Shown piece after piece: positions 27,871 through 36,295 of a stretch of 64,000 nucleotides of DNA (position 1 is the first letter of the stretch; each line of letters begins with the position of its first letter). The notes below the pieces were generated by a model. It did not search any database. It saw only the letters and a program-made list of their open reading frames with translations, and was not told the DNA's origin. Source of the DNA: Bog-756 sp963696495 (GTDB taxonomy: Bacteria > Actinomycetota > Acidimicrobiia > Acidimicrobiales > RAAP-2); NCBI GenBank assembly GCA_963696495.1, contig CAVOKJ010000001.1:160106-224105 (forward strand). The letters are read 5' to 3'. Both the position numbers and the translations under genes were made by a program.

Positions 27871-29105
27871 GCCGAATAGACCGGGGGACTGGGGAGGACC
27901 AGCGTGAAGGTCGAGCCCTCGCCCTCGCGCGAATCGACCTCGACCCGGCCGTGGTGGTTGCTGGCCACATGGCGGACGATCGACAGCCCGAGCCCGGTCC
28001 CTCCGGTGTCGCGGCTCCGCCCGTGGTCGACGCGGTAGAAGCGCTCGAAGATCCGCTCGAGGTCGCGGGCGGGGATCCCCACGCCGTTGTCGATCACCGA
28101 CAGCTGGACCTCGCCGTTCGACTGGCTGCCGGCCACCCGCACGAGGCCGTCCTCGTAGGAGAAGGTCACGGCGTTCTCGAGGAGGCTGTGGATGGCCGAG
28201 ACCAGCTGGCGCCGGTCGCCGAGGACGTGGATCGATGGAACGGGCTCATCGAGCTCGATGGTAATGCGTCGCTGCTCGGCCGCCGACCTGACCCGCTCCA
28301 CCGCCTCGGCCATCAACAGGTTGATCGAGATCGGCTCCCGGGGTGGCGCCTCCTCCGACTCGATCCGGCTCAGGTCGAGCAGGTCGTCGATGATCCGGCT
28401 GACCCGGAAGGCCTCGGTGTGGATGCGGGAGGCCAGGCGTTGGGCGACGATCTGGTCGGACTCGGCGGTCAGGGTCTCGGCCAGCAGGCCGAGGGCGCCG
28501 ATGGGGGTCTTGAGCTCGTGGCTGACGTTGGCCACGAAATCCCGTCGGATCTCCTCGAGCCTCCGCCGGTCGGACACGTCCTCGATGATGGCGATCACCC
28601 CGAGAGGCCGCCGCCCGTCGTCGATCAGCCTCGTCCGCACGATGAGCGTCTGGCGTGGTGGGCCGTAGAGGTCGAGCGTCCGCTCGGCGGTCCCGTCCCG
28701 CCACGCTCCCTCGAGGAGCTCGGTCACCGCCTGGGCGGCCAGGGCGTCGCCGTGCCGGTTGTTCATGAGGTCGACGGCCCGGGCGTTCCGGAAGGCCACG
28801 TCACCGTTCTCGTCGCACACGATGACGCCCTGGGGCAGGGTGTCGAGGGCCCGGCGGAGCCGGATGGCATCGGAGCTGGCCTCGGTCACCGCCTCGGCGG
28901 CCTCGCCGGTCACCCGCTCGAGGTGGCTGAGGACGGGCTCCACGCCCCCCTCGTCGGGTGGCTGGACGCCCAGGCGGTTGGACAGGGCGGTCAGCCGTTG
29001 CTGCAGGCTCCTGCGCCCGGCCCGACGCCCCAGCCGTGCGGCGATGAACACGGCCAGGACGGCGACCACGCCCAGCACGATGTACCCGATCACGTACGGC
29101 TTCAC
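27867..29105 (-). CDS. senX3: sensor histidine kinase, SenX3-like
   Basis: 412 aa. One N-terminal transmembrane helix (residues about 5-25) with no extracellular domain, a PAS domain (about 85-180; ALDTLPQGVIVCDENGDVAFRN), HisKA with phospho-acceptor His196 in SHELKTPIGAL, and HATPase_c with N-box (LLENAVTFSY), G1 (VIDNGVGIPARDLERIFERFYR) and G2 (GGTGLGLSIVRHV). The absence of an external sensor and the PAS domain match SenX3. The GTG at 29105 has CATGCT 6 nt upstream. It diverges from the secretion-like operon at 29224. Confidence 0.88.
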   Translation of the reverse strand: MKPYVIGYIVLGVVAVLAVFIAARLGRRAGRRSLQQRLTALSNRLGVQPPDEGGVEPVLSHLERVTGEAAEAVTEASSDAIRLRRALDTLPQGVIVCDENGDVAFRNARAVDLMNNRHGDALAAQAVTELLEGAWRDGTAERTLDLYGPPRQTLIVRTRLIDDGRRPLGVIAIIEDVSDRRRLEEIRRDFVANVSHELKTPIGALGLLAETLTAESDQIVAQRLASRIHTEAFRVSRIIDDLLDLSRIESEEAPPREPISINLLMAEAVERVRSAAEQRRITIELDEPVPSIHVLGDRRQLVSAIHSLLENAVTFSYEDGLVRVAGSQSNGEVQLSVIDNGVGIPARDLERIFERFYRVDHGRSRDTGGTGLGLSIVRHVASNHHGRVEVDSREGEGSTFTLVLPSPPVYSA

Positions 29106-29188
29106 CGCCTAAGCATGACAGGCCGCCGGTCGGGTCGGGGCTATCCCCGACCGTGGGGAAGGAAGAACATCAAATAACATAAAAAGTA

Positions 29189-29217
29189 TTGAAAGTGATC
29201 GTCGGACTCCCTACGCT
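29189..29217 (+). promoter_or_regulatory. promoter of the type IV secretion-like operon
   Basis: TTGAAA (29189-29194), 17-bp spacer, TACGCT (29212-29217), then 6 nt to the ATG at 29224, so the transcript is leaderless. The 30 bp upstream (about 29166-29190) are strikingly A/T-rich for this genome and could act as an UP element or binding site. Confidence 0.65.
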
Positions 29218-29223
29218 CGGGGG

Positions 29224-29565
29224 ATGGCCACCCTCCCCGTCCCCCCGTTGCCCGCCACCCTCCCCGCCCACGTCGTCACCGGGCGCACCGCCGACGTGCA
29301 ACTCACCCCGGACACCAATTCACTCCCCGGCGGGCAGGTGCTGCAGCACCTCATGAACGGCCTCGGGGGGTGGGCACTGGCCTTCGCCCTGATCGGGTTG
29401 GTCGTCGGCGCGGCCGCCTGGGCGCTGGGCTCCCACGGCCAGAACTACCAGCAGAGCTACGTCGGCCGGCGGGCGGTGCTGATCTCCGGACTGGCCGCCC
29501 TGCTGATCGGGGCCGGCCCGGCCATCATCAACTTCTTCTTCCATGCGGGCCAAGGGGTGAACTGA
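29224..29565 (+). CDS. small two-helix membrane protein of the secretion-like operon (DUF6112/pilin-like)
   Basis: 113 aa. After a Pro-rich start, there are two transmembrane helices at about residues 48-70 (GGWALAFALIGLVVGAAAWALG) and 85-108 (AVLISGLAALLIGAGPAIINFFF) joined by a short polar loop containing GQNYQQSYVGRR. Size, topology and position before a TrbL-like gene fit the DUF6112-type proteins of actinobacterial conjugation modules, possibly analogous to VirB2/VirB3. This is recall by pattern, not a search result. The stop is 1 nt before the next gene. Confidence 0.75.
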   Translation: MATLPVPPLPATLPAHVVTGRTADVQLTPDTNSLPGGQVLQHLMNGLGGWALAFALIGLVVGAAAWALGSHGQNYQQSYVGRRAVLISGLAALLIGAGPAIINFFFHAGQGVN

Positions 29566-29566
29566 C

Positions 29567-31219
29567 GTGCCCGTGGTGGGACTGCCGGCCATCCCGAGCG
29601 TCTCGTGCCCCTCGACCGCCTCCGCGCTGGCCTCGGCCGGCCTCGGTCCCGTGTGCCAGGTGGCCTCCGGTGCGACGGCGGCGGCCGGATCGGCGGTCTC
29701 CCAGGTTGCCGGCCTCGGCATCGACAGCGTGCTCGATGCGCTGGGCGGCTGGGTGTCCGACGGGGCCACCTGGCTGCTGACCCAGATCGGCGGCGTGGTC
29801 GGCACCACCACCTCGGTCGATCTGTCGGCACCGTGGTTCTCCGCCCACTACGGGACGATGGCTGCCCTGGCGGCCGTGGTGGTCCTCCCGCTGATGCTCC
29901 TCGGCGTCATGCAGGCGGTCTACCGCCAGGACGCCTCGGCGCTCGTCCGGTCCGTGGCCGTGAACGTCCCGCTGGCCGTGCTCCTCACGGCGGTGGCGGT
30001 CAAGCTGGTCGAGCTGGGCCTGGCGCTCACCGACGCCATGAGCGCGGCCGTGGCTGAGGGGGCCGGCCTCGACGCCGGTCACTTCATGGCCTCGGTCACG
30101 CTCGGGCTGTCGGGTGCCGCCACCACCGGTCAATCCGGCGCGCCGGCCTTCATCCTGCTCCTGGGGGCGTTGGCGGTGGTGCTCGGCGCGGTCATGGTGT
30201 GGGTGGAGCTCCTGATCCGTTCGGCGGCCGTCTATGTGGCCGTCCTCTTCCTGCCCCTGGCGCTGGCCAGCCTGGCCTGGCCGGCCATCTCGCACTGGTG
30301 CCGCCGTCTGGTGGACACCCTGGTCGCCCTCATCCTCGGGAAGTTCGTGATCGTCTCGGTGCTCAGCCTGGCCGCCGGGGCACTGGCCGGCTCGGGGGGT
30401 GCCGGCGGGGGAGGGTTCACCGCGGTGCTCGGCGGAGCGGCGCTCCTCATGCTGTCGGCGTTCGCCCCCTGGGCCCTGTTCCGGCTGATCCCCTTCCTCG
30501 AGGCGGGCGCCGTCGGCCATCTGGAAGGGGTGAGCCAGCGCACGAGGCACACCGTCTCCGCTCCCGTGCGGGGACTGGCCCAGGTGGCGATGCGGGCCGC
30601 CGCCGGCTCGATGGCCGGTTCCCTCGCCGGCCTGGCCGGTGGGTCGGGCGGGCCGGGTGGGGTCGGGTCGGGCCCGGAGCCCCCCGGCCCTTCGGGAGAC
30701 CCGGGAGACCCGCGAGACCCCGGACAACCCCCGGACAGGGGACCGTCCTCGGCGGAGTCCACCGGGGTGGGGACGACCGAACCTCCCGGGCACGGCATCC
30801 CCATGCACCCGGCGCATCCCGCCGCCACCGCCACCGCCCACCGGCTGATGGCCGAGTTGGAGGAGGCGGGCATGATCGAGCCGGGCTCCCGCCTCGGCCC
30901 GGGCCCGGGAGCCGTCGGCGGGACCGGGTCCGGCGGAGGCGAGACCGCCGGCGGAGGCGCGGCCACCGGCGGAGGGGCAGTGTCCGGAGGGAGGGCGGCA
31001 CCCGGCGCGTCACGCTCACCGGTCGGCGCCGTGGGCACCCCGCCGCTCCGGCCACTCCCCGTCCAGACCGGCACGGTCAACCCCGACTCGATCGGGCGGG
31101 ACCATCTCGGCGTCAGGCTGGTGGCCGCACCCCAACCGCCGGCGCACCGGCCGCCCACCGGGGGTCCGGACGGAGACGGACGGGGTGGCGCTCACCCGGG
31201 CGGGACGCCCGGTGGCTGA
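29567..31219 (+). CDS. TrbL/VirB6-like polytopic membrane protein
   Basis: 550 aa. The first 100 residues contain an amphipathic Ala/Gly-rich stretch (VLDALGGWVSDGATWLLTQIGG). Five to six transmembrane helices follow at about residues 100-325 (for example TMAALAAVVVLPLMLLGVMQ, VPLAVLLTAVAVKLVEL, AFILLLGALAVVLGAVMVWV, AAVYVAVLFLPLALASLAW). The last 200 residues are a Gly/Pro/Ser-rich, probably cytoplasmic tail. TrbL/VirB6 proteins form the inner-membrane channel of type IV secretion systems. The GTG is 1 nt after the previous stop. The tail length is unusual and may bind partner ATPases (inference). Confidence 0.8.
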   Translation: MPVVGLPAIPSVSCPSTASALASAGLGPVCQVASGATAAAGSAVSQVAGLGIDSVLDALGGWVSDGATWLLTQIGGVVGTTTSVDLSAPWFSAHYGTMAALAAVVVLPLMLLGVMQAVYRQDASALVRSVAVNVPLAVLLTAVAVKLVELGLALTDAMSAAVAEGAGLDAGHFMASVTLGLSGAATTGQSGAPAFILLLGALAVVLGAVMVWVELLIRSAAVYVAVLFLPLALASLAWPAISHWCRRLVDTLVALILGKFVIVSVLSLAAGALAGSGGAGGGGFTAVLGGAALLMLSAFAPWALFRLIPFLEAGAVGHLEGVSQRTRHTVSAPVRGLAQVAMRAAAGSMAGSLAGLAGGSGGPGGVGSGPEPPGPSGDPGDPRDPGQPPDRGPSSAESTGVGTTEPPGHGIPMHPAHPAATATAHRLMAELEEAGMIEPGSRLGPGPGAVGGTGSGGGETAGGGAATGGGAVSGGRAAPGASRSPVGAVGTPPLRPLPVQTGTVNPDSIGRDHLGVRLVAAPQPPAHRPPTGGPDGDGRGGAHPGGTPGG

Positions 31220-32789
31220 TGGCGACGGCCACGAGCGCGTGCACTACCGGTTCTCCCCGCTGGAGCGCCGGGGGGTCATCGCCGGATGGCGCGGCGGACA
31301 GATCGCCTCGGTGGCGGCCGGACTGGTCATCGGGGTGCTCGCCCTCCGCTCCCGTCCGAGCGTGGGAGGCGTGCTGGTGGCCGTGGCCTGCGTGGCCGGG
31401 GGCGTGGCCCTGGCCTTCTGGCCGATCCGGGGACGCACCGGCGAGCAGTGGCTCCCACTCGTGGTGCGCCGGGTCGTGGCGCTGGGGACCGGCGGTCGCC
31501 GGCAGCTGGCTCCGGGGCCCGGCTCCGGCCATGTGGCCAGCCTGGGTGCCGACGGCGGGGAGGCCGAGGTGTCGGTCACCGGACCCGCTGCGGCGGGTGG
31601 TCGTGGCATCGGCCGGCGGACCACCTTCGACGGGGTGGAGATCGTCGGGGTCCCGTCCGTGCCCGACCGGTGGGCGGCCGACATGGGGATGGTCGTGGAC
31701 CGGTCGGCCCGCACCGCCGCCGCCGTCCTGGCCGTCCGGGGTCACAGCTTCGCGTTGCTCGGTCACCGCCAGCAGGACTCGACCATCGCCGGGTGGGCCA
31801 GGGTGCTCTCGTCCATGGCCCGGGAAGGCTCCGACGTGCACCGCCTCCAGTGGATCGAGTCGTGCCTCCCCGACGATGGCGGTGCCGTGCGCCGCCACCG
31901 CGCCGCCCATGCGGTCCTCGATGAGGAGTCCGCGGCCGGCCGGTCCTACCTGACGCTCCTGGACGAGTCCGCGCCGGCCACCCGCCGGCATCGCGTGCTG
32001 CTCGTCGTCTCCATCCACACCGGACGTTCCTCCCGGGCCATCCGCGTCGCCGGTGGGGGGACCGTGGGGACGGGGGTCGTCCTCGGTCGCGAGATCCTGT
32101 CGCTGCAGCGTTCCCTCGGGGCCACCGACGTCACGATGGACGGTGTCCTCGGGCCCGGCGCCCTGGTCCGGGTGATCAGAGAGGCGTCCTCTCCGACGGT
32201 CGACACCGAACGGGATGGCGACCCGCTCGGTGCGGGGCCGTCGGGCGAGCCGGACACGGAGCCCGACCCCGCGCCGGGGTGGCCGTGGCCGATGGCCGTC
32301 GAGCCCCAGTGGGACGCCATCCGGACCGATGCCACCTGGCACGCCACCTACTGGATCGCCGAGTGGCCGAGGGTCGAGGTCACCCCCGACTTCCTCGGGC
32401 CGCTGCTCTTCCTGCCCCTGCGACGGACCATCACGATGACCATGGAACCGGTCAGCCCCAGCCGCGCCGCCCGCCAGGTGGCCCAGGCCCGGACGGCCGA
32501 CATCGCCGACGGCGAGCTGCGCCGCCGGAACGGCTTCCTCACCACCGCCCGCCACACCCGTGAGAAGGAGAGCGTCGAGGAGCGCGACGTCGAGCTGTCC
32601 GACGGGCACGCCCAGTACCGGTTCTCCGGGTACGTGACGGTGACCGCCGAATCGAGGGGCGAGCTCGCCGCCGCCTGTGTGGCCGTCGAACAGGCGGCCG
32701 GCCAGTCCCGCGTGGAGCTCAGGCTCCTCTACGGCGAGCAGGACGTGGGCTTCACCTGCTCGCTCCCGCTCGGTCGGGGCCTCTCGTGA
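31212..32789 (+). CDS. SCO6880-family type IV secretion component
   Basis: About 525 aa. The recognisable start is VHYRFSPLERRGVIAGWRGG, then two membrane helices (about residues 27-60), a PrgI-like arrangement, followed by a cytoplasmic domain resembling the N-terminal part of VirB4 (IEWPRVEVTPDFLGPLL; MTMEPVSPSRAARQVAQA; RRRNGFLTTARHTREKESV; YVTVTAESRGELAAACVAVEQAA). This matches the SCO6880 family that sits between TrbL and a VirB4-like ATPase in actinobacterial transfer regions. The GTG 31212 start overlaps the previous gene by 8 bp; GTG 31185 is an alternative. The stop overlaps the next GTG (GTGA). Confidence 0.8.
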   Translation: MADGDGHERVHYRFSPLERRGVIAGWRGGQIASVAAGLVIGVLALRSRPSVGGVLVAVACVAGGVALAFWPIRGRTGEQWLPLVVRRVVALGTGGRRQLAPGPGSGHVASLGADGGEAEVSVTGPAAAGGRGIGRRTTFDGVEIVGVPSVPDRWAADMGMVVDRSARTAAAVLAVRGHSFALLGHRQQDSTIAGWARVLSSMAREGSDVHRLQWIESCLPDDGGAVRRHRAAHAVLDEESAAGRSYLTLLDESAPATRRHRVLLVVSIHTGRSSRAIRVAGGGTVGTGVVLGREILSLQRSLGATDVTMDGVLGPGALVRVIREASSPTVDTERDGDPLGAGPSGEPDTEPDPAPGWPWPMAVEPQWDAIRTDATWHATYWIAEWPRVEVTPDFLGPLLFLPLRRTITMTMEPVSPSRAARQVAQARTADIADGELRRRNGFLTTARHTREKESVEERDVELSDGHAQYRFSGYVTVTAESRGELAAACVAVEQAAGQSRVELRLLYGEQDVGFTCSLPLGRGLS

Positions 32790-34189
32790 CGGCGACCGGA
32801 CCGCGGGTCCCGGCCCATGTGGCCACCACCCGGCACTTGTGTGCCGCCTATCCGCTGGTGACCGAGGCCGGACTCGGGCACGAGGGGGTACTCGTCGGCC
32901 GGGACGTGCTCGGCGGGTCCTTCGTCTACGACCCGTTCGTGCTCTACCGGCAGGGGGTGGTCACCAATCCCAACATGGTGGTGATCGGTCAGATCGGCCG
33001 CGGGAAGAGCTCTTTCGTCAAGTCCTACCTGTGGCGCCAGGCGGTGTTCGGACGCCGAGCCTGGGTGGTCGACCCGAAAGGGGAGTACGGGCCCTTGGCC
33101 CGGGCGTGGGGCGTCACGCCGGTGGCCCTGCGACCGGGGGGTTCCGTCCGGCTCAACCCGCTCGACACCGACGGCGGAGCCGGCGGCGGGGTCGATCCGG
33201 GCACGGACCCCAGCGGGGGCGACGGCACCGATGGGGCTGGGAACGGCACCGACGGCATCCGGGCCGACGGCGGCCGGGGCGACGCGGTCCGCCGGAGCCG
33301 TATCTCGCTCACCTCGTCACTGGCCATCGCCTGCCTCGGCCGGGACCTGCTCCCCCGCGAGCGGGCGGCCGTCGACGCCGCCGTCACCGAGGCCACGGCA
33401 CGGTCACGGGTGGCGCGGTTGGACGCCCCCACGCTGCCCCAGGTCGTCGACGCCCTCCTCGATCCGGGCATGGATGCGGCCCTGGCCATCCGGACCTCGA
33501 GGTCGGTGCTGGTCGAGGACGGTCGTGACGTGGCGCTCGAGCTCCGGCGGTTGGTCCACGGGGACCTGTGCGGCATGTTCGACGGGCCGACCACACCCGG
33601 CCTGCGCCTCGACGGGCCGCTGGTCGTCCTGGACCTCTCGGCCGTCTACCACTCATCCGCCCTCGGCGTGCTCATGGCCTGCGCGGCGGCCTGGCTCCAG
33701 AGCGCCGTCCGGGCCCGGCACCGGAACCGGATCATCGTGGTCGTGGACGAGGCGTGGGCGATCCTCTCCAACCTCGGGGTGGCCCGGTGGTTGCAGACCT
33801 CGTGGAAGCTCTCCCGTGCCCTCGGCGTGTCCAACATCGCCGTACTGCACCGGCTCTCGGATCTGCGGTCGGTGGCCGGCGAGGGCTCCGAGCAGGTCAA
33901 CCTGGCCGAGGGCCTGCTGGCCGACTCGGAGACCCGGGTGGTCTACGCCCAGTCGCCCGGCGAGGTCGAGCGCACCGGTGAGCTCCTCGGCCTGACCGGG
34001 ACGGAGGCCGAGCTGGTCACCCAACTGCGCCGTGGGATGGCCCTGTGGAAGGTGGGTCGACGCTCGTTCCTCGTCGAGCACCGACTGGCCTCCGAGGAGC
34101 AGTGGCTGACCGACACCGACCAGGCCATGACCGGACGGAACCCGGACGGGGGACGTGACGCCGGCCCGGGCCCCGTCCCCGGGCGTTGA
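32786..34189 (+). CDS. VirB4-like ATPase (ATPase domain only)
   Basis: 467 aa. Walker A is GQIGRGKS (residues 68-75), followed by AWVVDPKGEYGPLA, Walker B IIVVVDEAWAIL (about residue 315), and WLQTSWKLSRALGVSNIAVLHRLSD, the typical VirB4/TraC pattern of reporting on use. The N-terminal VirB4 domain is missing and is supplied by the preceding SCO6880 protein, so the two together equal one VirB4. A Gly/Asp-rich insertion (about residues 130-170) interrupts the ATPase core. It should power substrate transfer or assembly at the inner membrane. The GTGA overlap couples it to the upstream gene. Confidence 0.85.
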   Translation: MTATGPRVPAHVATTRHLCAAYPLVTEAGLGHEGVLVGRDVLGGSFVYDPFVLYRQGVVTNPNMVVIGQIGRGKSSFVKSYLWRQAVFGRRAWVVDPKGEYGPLARAWGVTPVALRPGGSVRLNPLDTDGGAGGGVDPGTDPSGGDGTDGAGNGTDGIRADGGRGDAVRRSRISLTSSLAIACLGRDLLPRERAAVDAAVTEATARSRVARLDAPTLPQVVDALLDPGMDAALAIRTSRSVLVEDGRDVALELRRLVHGDLCGMFDGPTTPGLRLDGPLVVLDLSAVYHSSALGVLMACAAAWLQSAVRARHRNRIIVVVDEAWAILSNLGVARWLQTSWKLSRALGVSNIAVLHRLSDLRSVAGEGSEQVNLAEGLLADSETRVVYAQSPGEVERTGELLGLTGTEAELVTQLRRGMALWKVGRRSFLVEHRLASEEQWLTDTDQAMTGRNPDGGRDAGPGPVPGR

Positions 34190-34193
34190 GGAC

Positions 34194-35771
34194 ATGACGG
34201 TCGCCACGCTGTCCGCCACGGTCGTCGGGCTGTCCGCATTCGCCGGGGCGGCACTGACCGGGACCGGACGCCGGCGATGGGGCCGCCCCGGTCGGTCCCG
34301 GGGTGACGGGCCGACCCACCCCCGACGGCGACCATCCCGTCCGGACCGCCGCCGTCGGCCGGGTGCCGGTGGGCCGGGGGACCGTCGACGGACGGCGCAG
34401 TGGGCCAGCCCCGGCCAGCTCCGGCACCTCCTGGTGGGACCGAGGTGGGCCCTCCGGTCCGGGAGTCCCCCGGCCCCGAGCGGGCGACTGGTGCTCGGGT
34501 GGGCGGGCCGCCAGCTCGTCGTCGCCGAGCGTGCGCAGTCGGTGATCGTCTTCGGGCCCACCCAGTCGTTCAAGACCTCCGGATTCGCCATCCCGGCCAT
34601 TCTCGAGTGGGAGGGTCCGCTCCTGGCGTCGAGCGTCAAGACCGATCTCGTCGACCACACCATCGACCACCGGCGGGCCTGCGGCTCGGTGACGTGCTTC
34701 GACCCCTCGGGCTCCACGGACCTCGACGGGTCGACGTGGTCGCCGTTGCGGGCCTCTTGCACCTGGCCCGGGGCCCGGAGGGCCGCAGCCGGACTCACCG
34801 AGGTGGCCAAGTCCTCGGTCGGCACGATGAGCGACGGGGACTTCTGGTACGCCACGGCCGCCAGGATGCTCGCCCCGCTGTTCTTCGCCGCCGCCTTCGG
34901 GCAGCGGACCATGGACGACGTCGTCCGCTGGGTCGACACCGGCGAGGAGCGGGAGGTCCTCGACCTGCTGGATGCGGCCGGCATACCCGAGGCGAGCAAC
35001 GCCGCCCTGTCCACCTTCGGCAAGGAGGAGCGCCAGCGAAGCTCGATCTACACCACGGTCGAGACCATCCTCGAACCGTTCGCCGGCAGCACCGGCTCCC
35101 GGGACCCGGATACCGGTGCGGGGACGGTGGACCCGGCGAGGCTGCTGGCCGGATCCAACACGCTGTACCTGTGCGCCCCCGCCCACGGCCAACGGCGGTT
35201 GGCCCCGTTGTTCGTCTCGGTGGTCCGAGAGGTGGTCGAGCACGTCTACGAGCAGGTGGCGAGCTCCGGGAAGCCCCTCGACCCTCCGTTGCTGCTGGTG
35301 CTGGACGAGGCGGCCAACATCGCTCCGCTCACCGATCTCGACGCGCTGGCGGCGACGGCGGCCGGTCATGGCGTGCAGCTGGTCACGGTCTGGCACGACC
35401 TCTCCCAGATCAACGCCCGCTACGGGCCGCGGGCCACGACGGTGGTGAACAACCATCGGTCCAAGCTCTTCCTGTCGGGGATCTCCGACCCGGCGACGCT
35501 CGACTACGCCAGCCACCTCATCGGCGACGAGGAACTCCACGTTCCGGTGACGACCCGCGGCGGCCACGGCGGGCTGAGCACCACCTTCTCGCCGTCCACC
35601 CGGAGGCTCGCTCCCCCTGACGAGATCCGTCGCATCCCACCGGGCGAGGGCGTGCTCGTCTACGGGGACCTGCCGCCCGCACGTCTGCGGCTGCGGCCGT
35701 GGTTCGACGATCCCCGTTTGTCCGCCATGACTGCGGCCCATGCACCGCCCGACGTGGTGAGCCCGGAGTGA
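34194..35771 (+). CDS. VirD4/TraG-like coupling ATPase
   Basis: 525 aa from ATG 34194 (GTG 34155 in frame is the alternative). An N-terminal membrane helix (residues about 3-22) is followed by an Arg/Pro-rich linker (25-75). The RecA-like ATPase has Walker A GPTQSFKT (residues 121-128), the VirD4-type SSVKTDLVDHT, Walker B LLLVLDEAANIAPL and QLVTVWHDLSQINARYG. FLSGISDPATLDYAS matches the TraG C-terminal core. Coupling proteins bring substrates to the type IV channel. No large separate all-alpha domain is obvious. It closes the five-gene unit; no relaxase, lytic transglycosylase or oriT follows. Confidence 0.85.
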   Translation: MTVATLSATVVGLSAFAGAALTGTGRRRWGRPGRSRGDGPTHPRRRPSRPDRRRRPGAGGPGDRRRTAQWASPGQLRHLLVGPRWALRSGSPPAPSGRLVLGWAGRQLVVAERAQSVIVFGPTQSFKTSGFAIPAILEWEGPLLASSVKTDLVDHTIDHRRACGSVTCFDPSGSTDLDGSTWSPLRASCTWPGARRAAAGLTEVAKSSVGTMSDGDFWYATAARMLAPLFFAAAFGQRTMDDVVRWVDTGEEREVLDLLDAAGIPEASNAALSTFGKEERQRSSIYTTVETILEPFAGSTGSRDPDTGAGTVDPARLLAGSNTLYLCAPAHGQRRLAPLFVSVVREVVEHVYEQVASSGKPLDPPLLLVLDEAANIAPLTDLDALAATAAGHGVQLVTVWHDLSQINARYGPRATTVVNNHRSKLFLSGISDPATLDYASHLIGDEELHVPVTTRGGHGGLSTTFSPSTRRLAPPDEIRRIPPGEGVLVYGDLPPARLRLRPWFDDPRLSAMTAAHAPPDVVSPE

Positions 35772-35835
35772 CGAGAGTGTCCGGACGATCGGCCCCACCC
35801 GGGAGCGCACGTCGGTGAGGAGCGCTCGTGGGAGG

Positions 35836-36168
35836 TCAGCCGCCGGTGGTGCCCTTCCTCAGCTGGTTCTCCGCGGCCTTCAGCTCGGACTCGGCGGCGC
35901 TCAGGTTCTTCTTGGCCTGCTCGATCGAGGCGAGCAGCTGCGACGACAGCGTCGTACAGGGCGAGGCCGAGTCACCGTTGGGTGGGCACGCACTGGCGGT
36001 GGCGCTGACCTGGGCCAGCTGGGTCTGGTCGATCCGGACCCGAGCCTGCGCGTTGTCCACGGCGACCTGCTCGTCGGCCTTGGTCACCTTGGGCGTCGAG
36101 CTGCCCGACGAACAGCCACCGGCCAGGAGCACCACGGACATCGCCACGGCCGCCAGGACCCTCCGCAT
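35836..36168 (-). CDS. small secreted lipoprotein with coiled coil
   Basis: 110 aa. Signal peptide RRVLAAVAMSVVLLAGG ends in a lipobox (LLAGGC, Cys20), so the mature protein is tethered to the outer face of the membrane. The mature part has a cysteine pair (ACPPNGDSASPC) and a C-terminal helix with heptad pattern (ASIEQAKKNLSAAESELKAAENQL). No family recognised. It is convergent with the secretion-like operon, and a link to it is only positional. The ATG at 36168 has TACGCT 7 nt upstream on the minus strand. Confidence 0.75.
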   Translation of the reverse strand: MRRVLAAVAMSVVLLAGGCSSGSSTPKVTKADEQVAVDNAQARVRIDQTQLAQVSATASACPPNGDSASPCTTLSSQLLASIEQAKKNLSAAESELKAAENQLRKGTTGG

Positions 36169-36175
36169 GGCGCGG

Positions 36176-36181
36176 AGCGTA
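36176..36181 (-). promoter_or_regulatory. -10 hexamer of the lipoprotein gene (leaderless)
   Basis: TACGCT on the minus strand, 7 nt before the ATG at 36168. Confidence 0.5.
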
Positions 36182-36283
36182 GGCGCCTGCCCCGATGCCT
36201 TCAAGGATTCCCGGTGGCCACCAGCCGGCGCCGCCGCCACCCGTCCGGCCGGCTCCGACAATTCCCCGGGCCTGACGAGTCGG

Positions 36284-36289
36284 TACCAT
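36284..36289 (+). promoter_or_regulatory. -10 hexamer of the P450 gene (leaderless)
   Basis: TACCAT ends 6 nt before the GTG at 36296, which also supports that start over longer in-frame alternatives. Confidence 0.5.
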
Positions 36290-36295
36290 CCTCTG

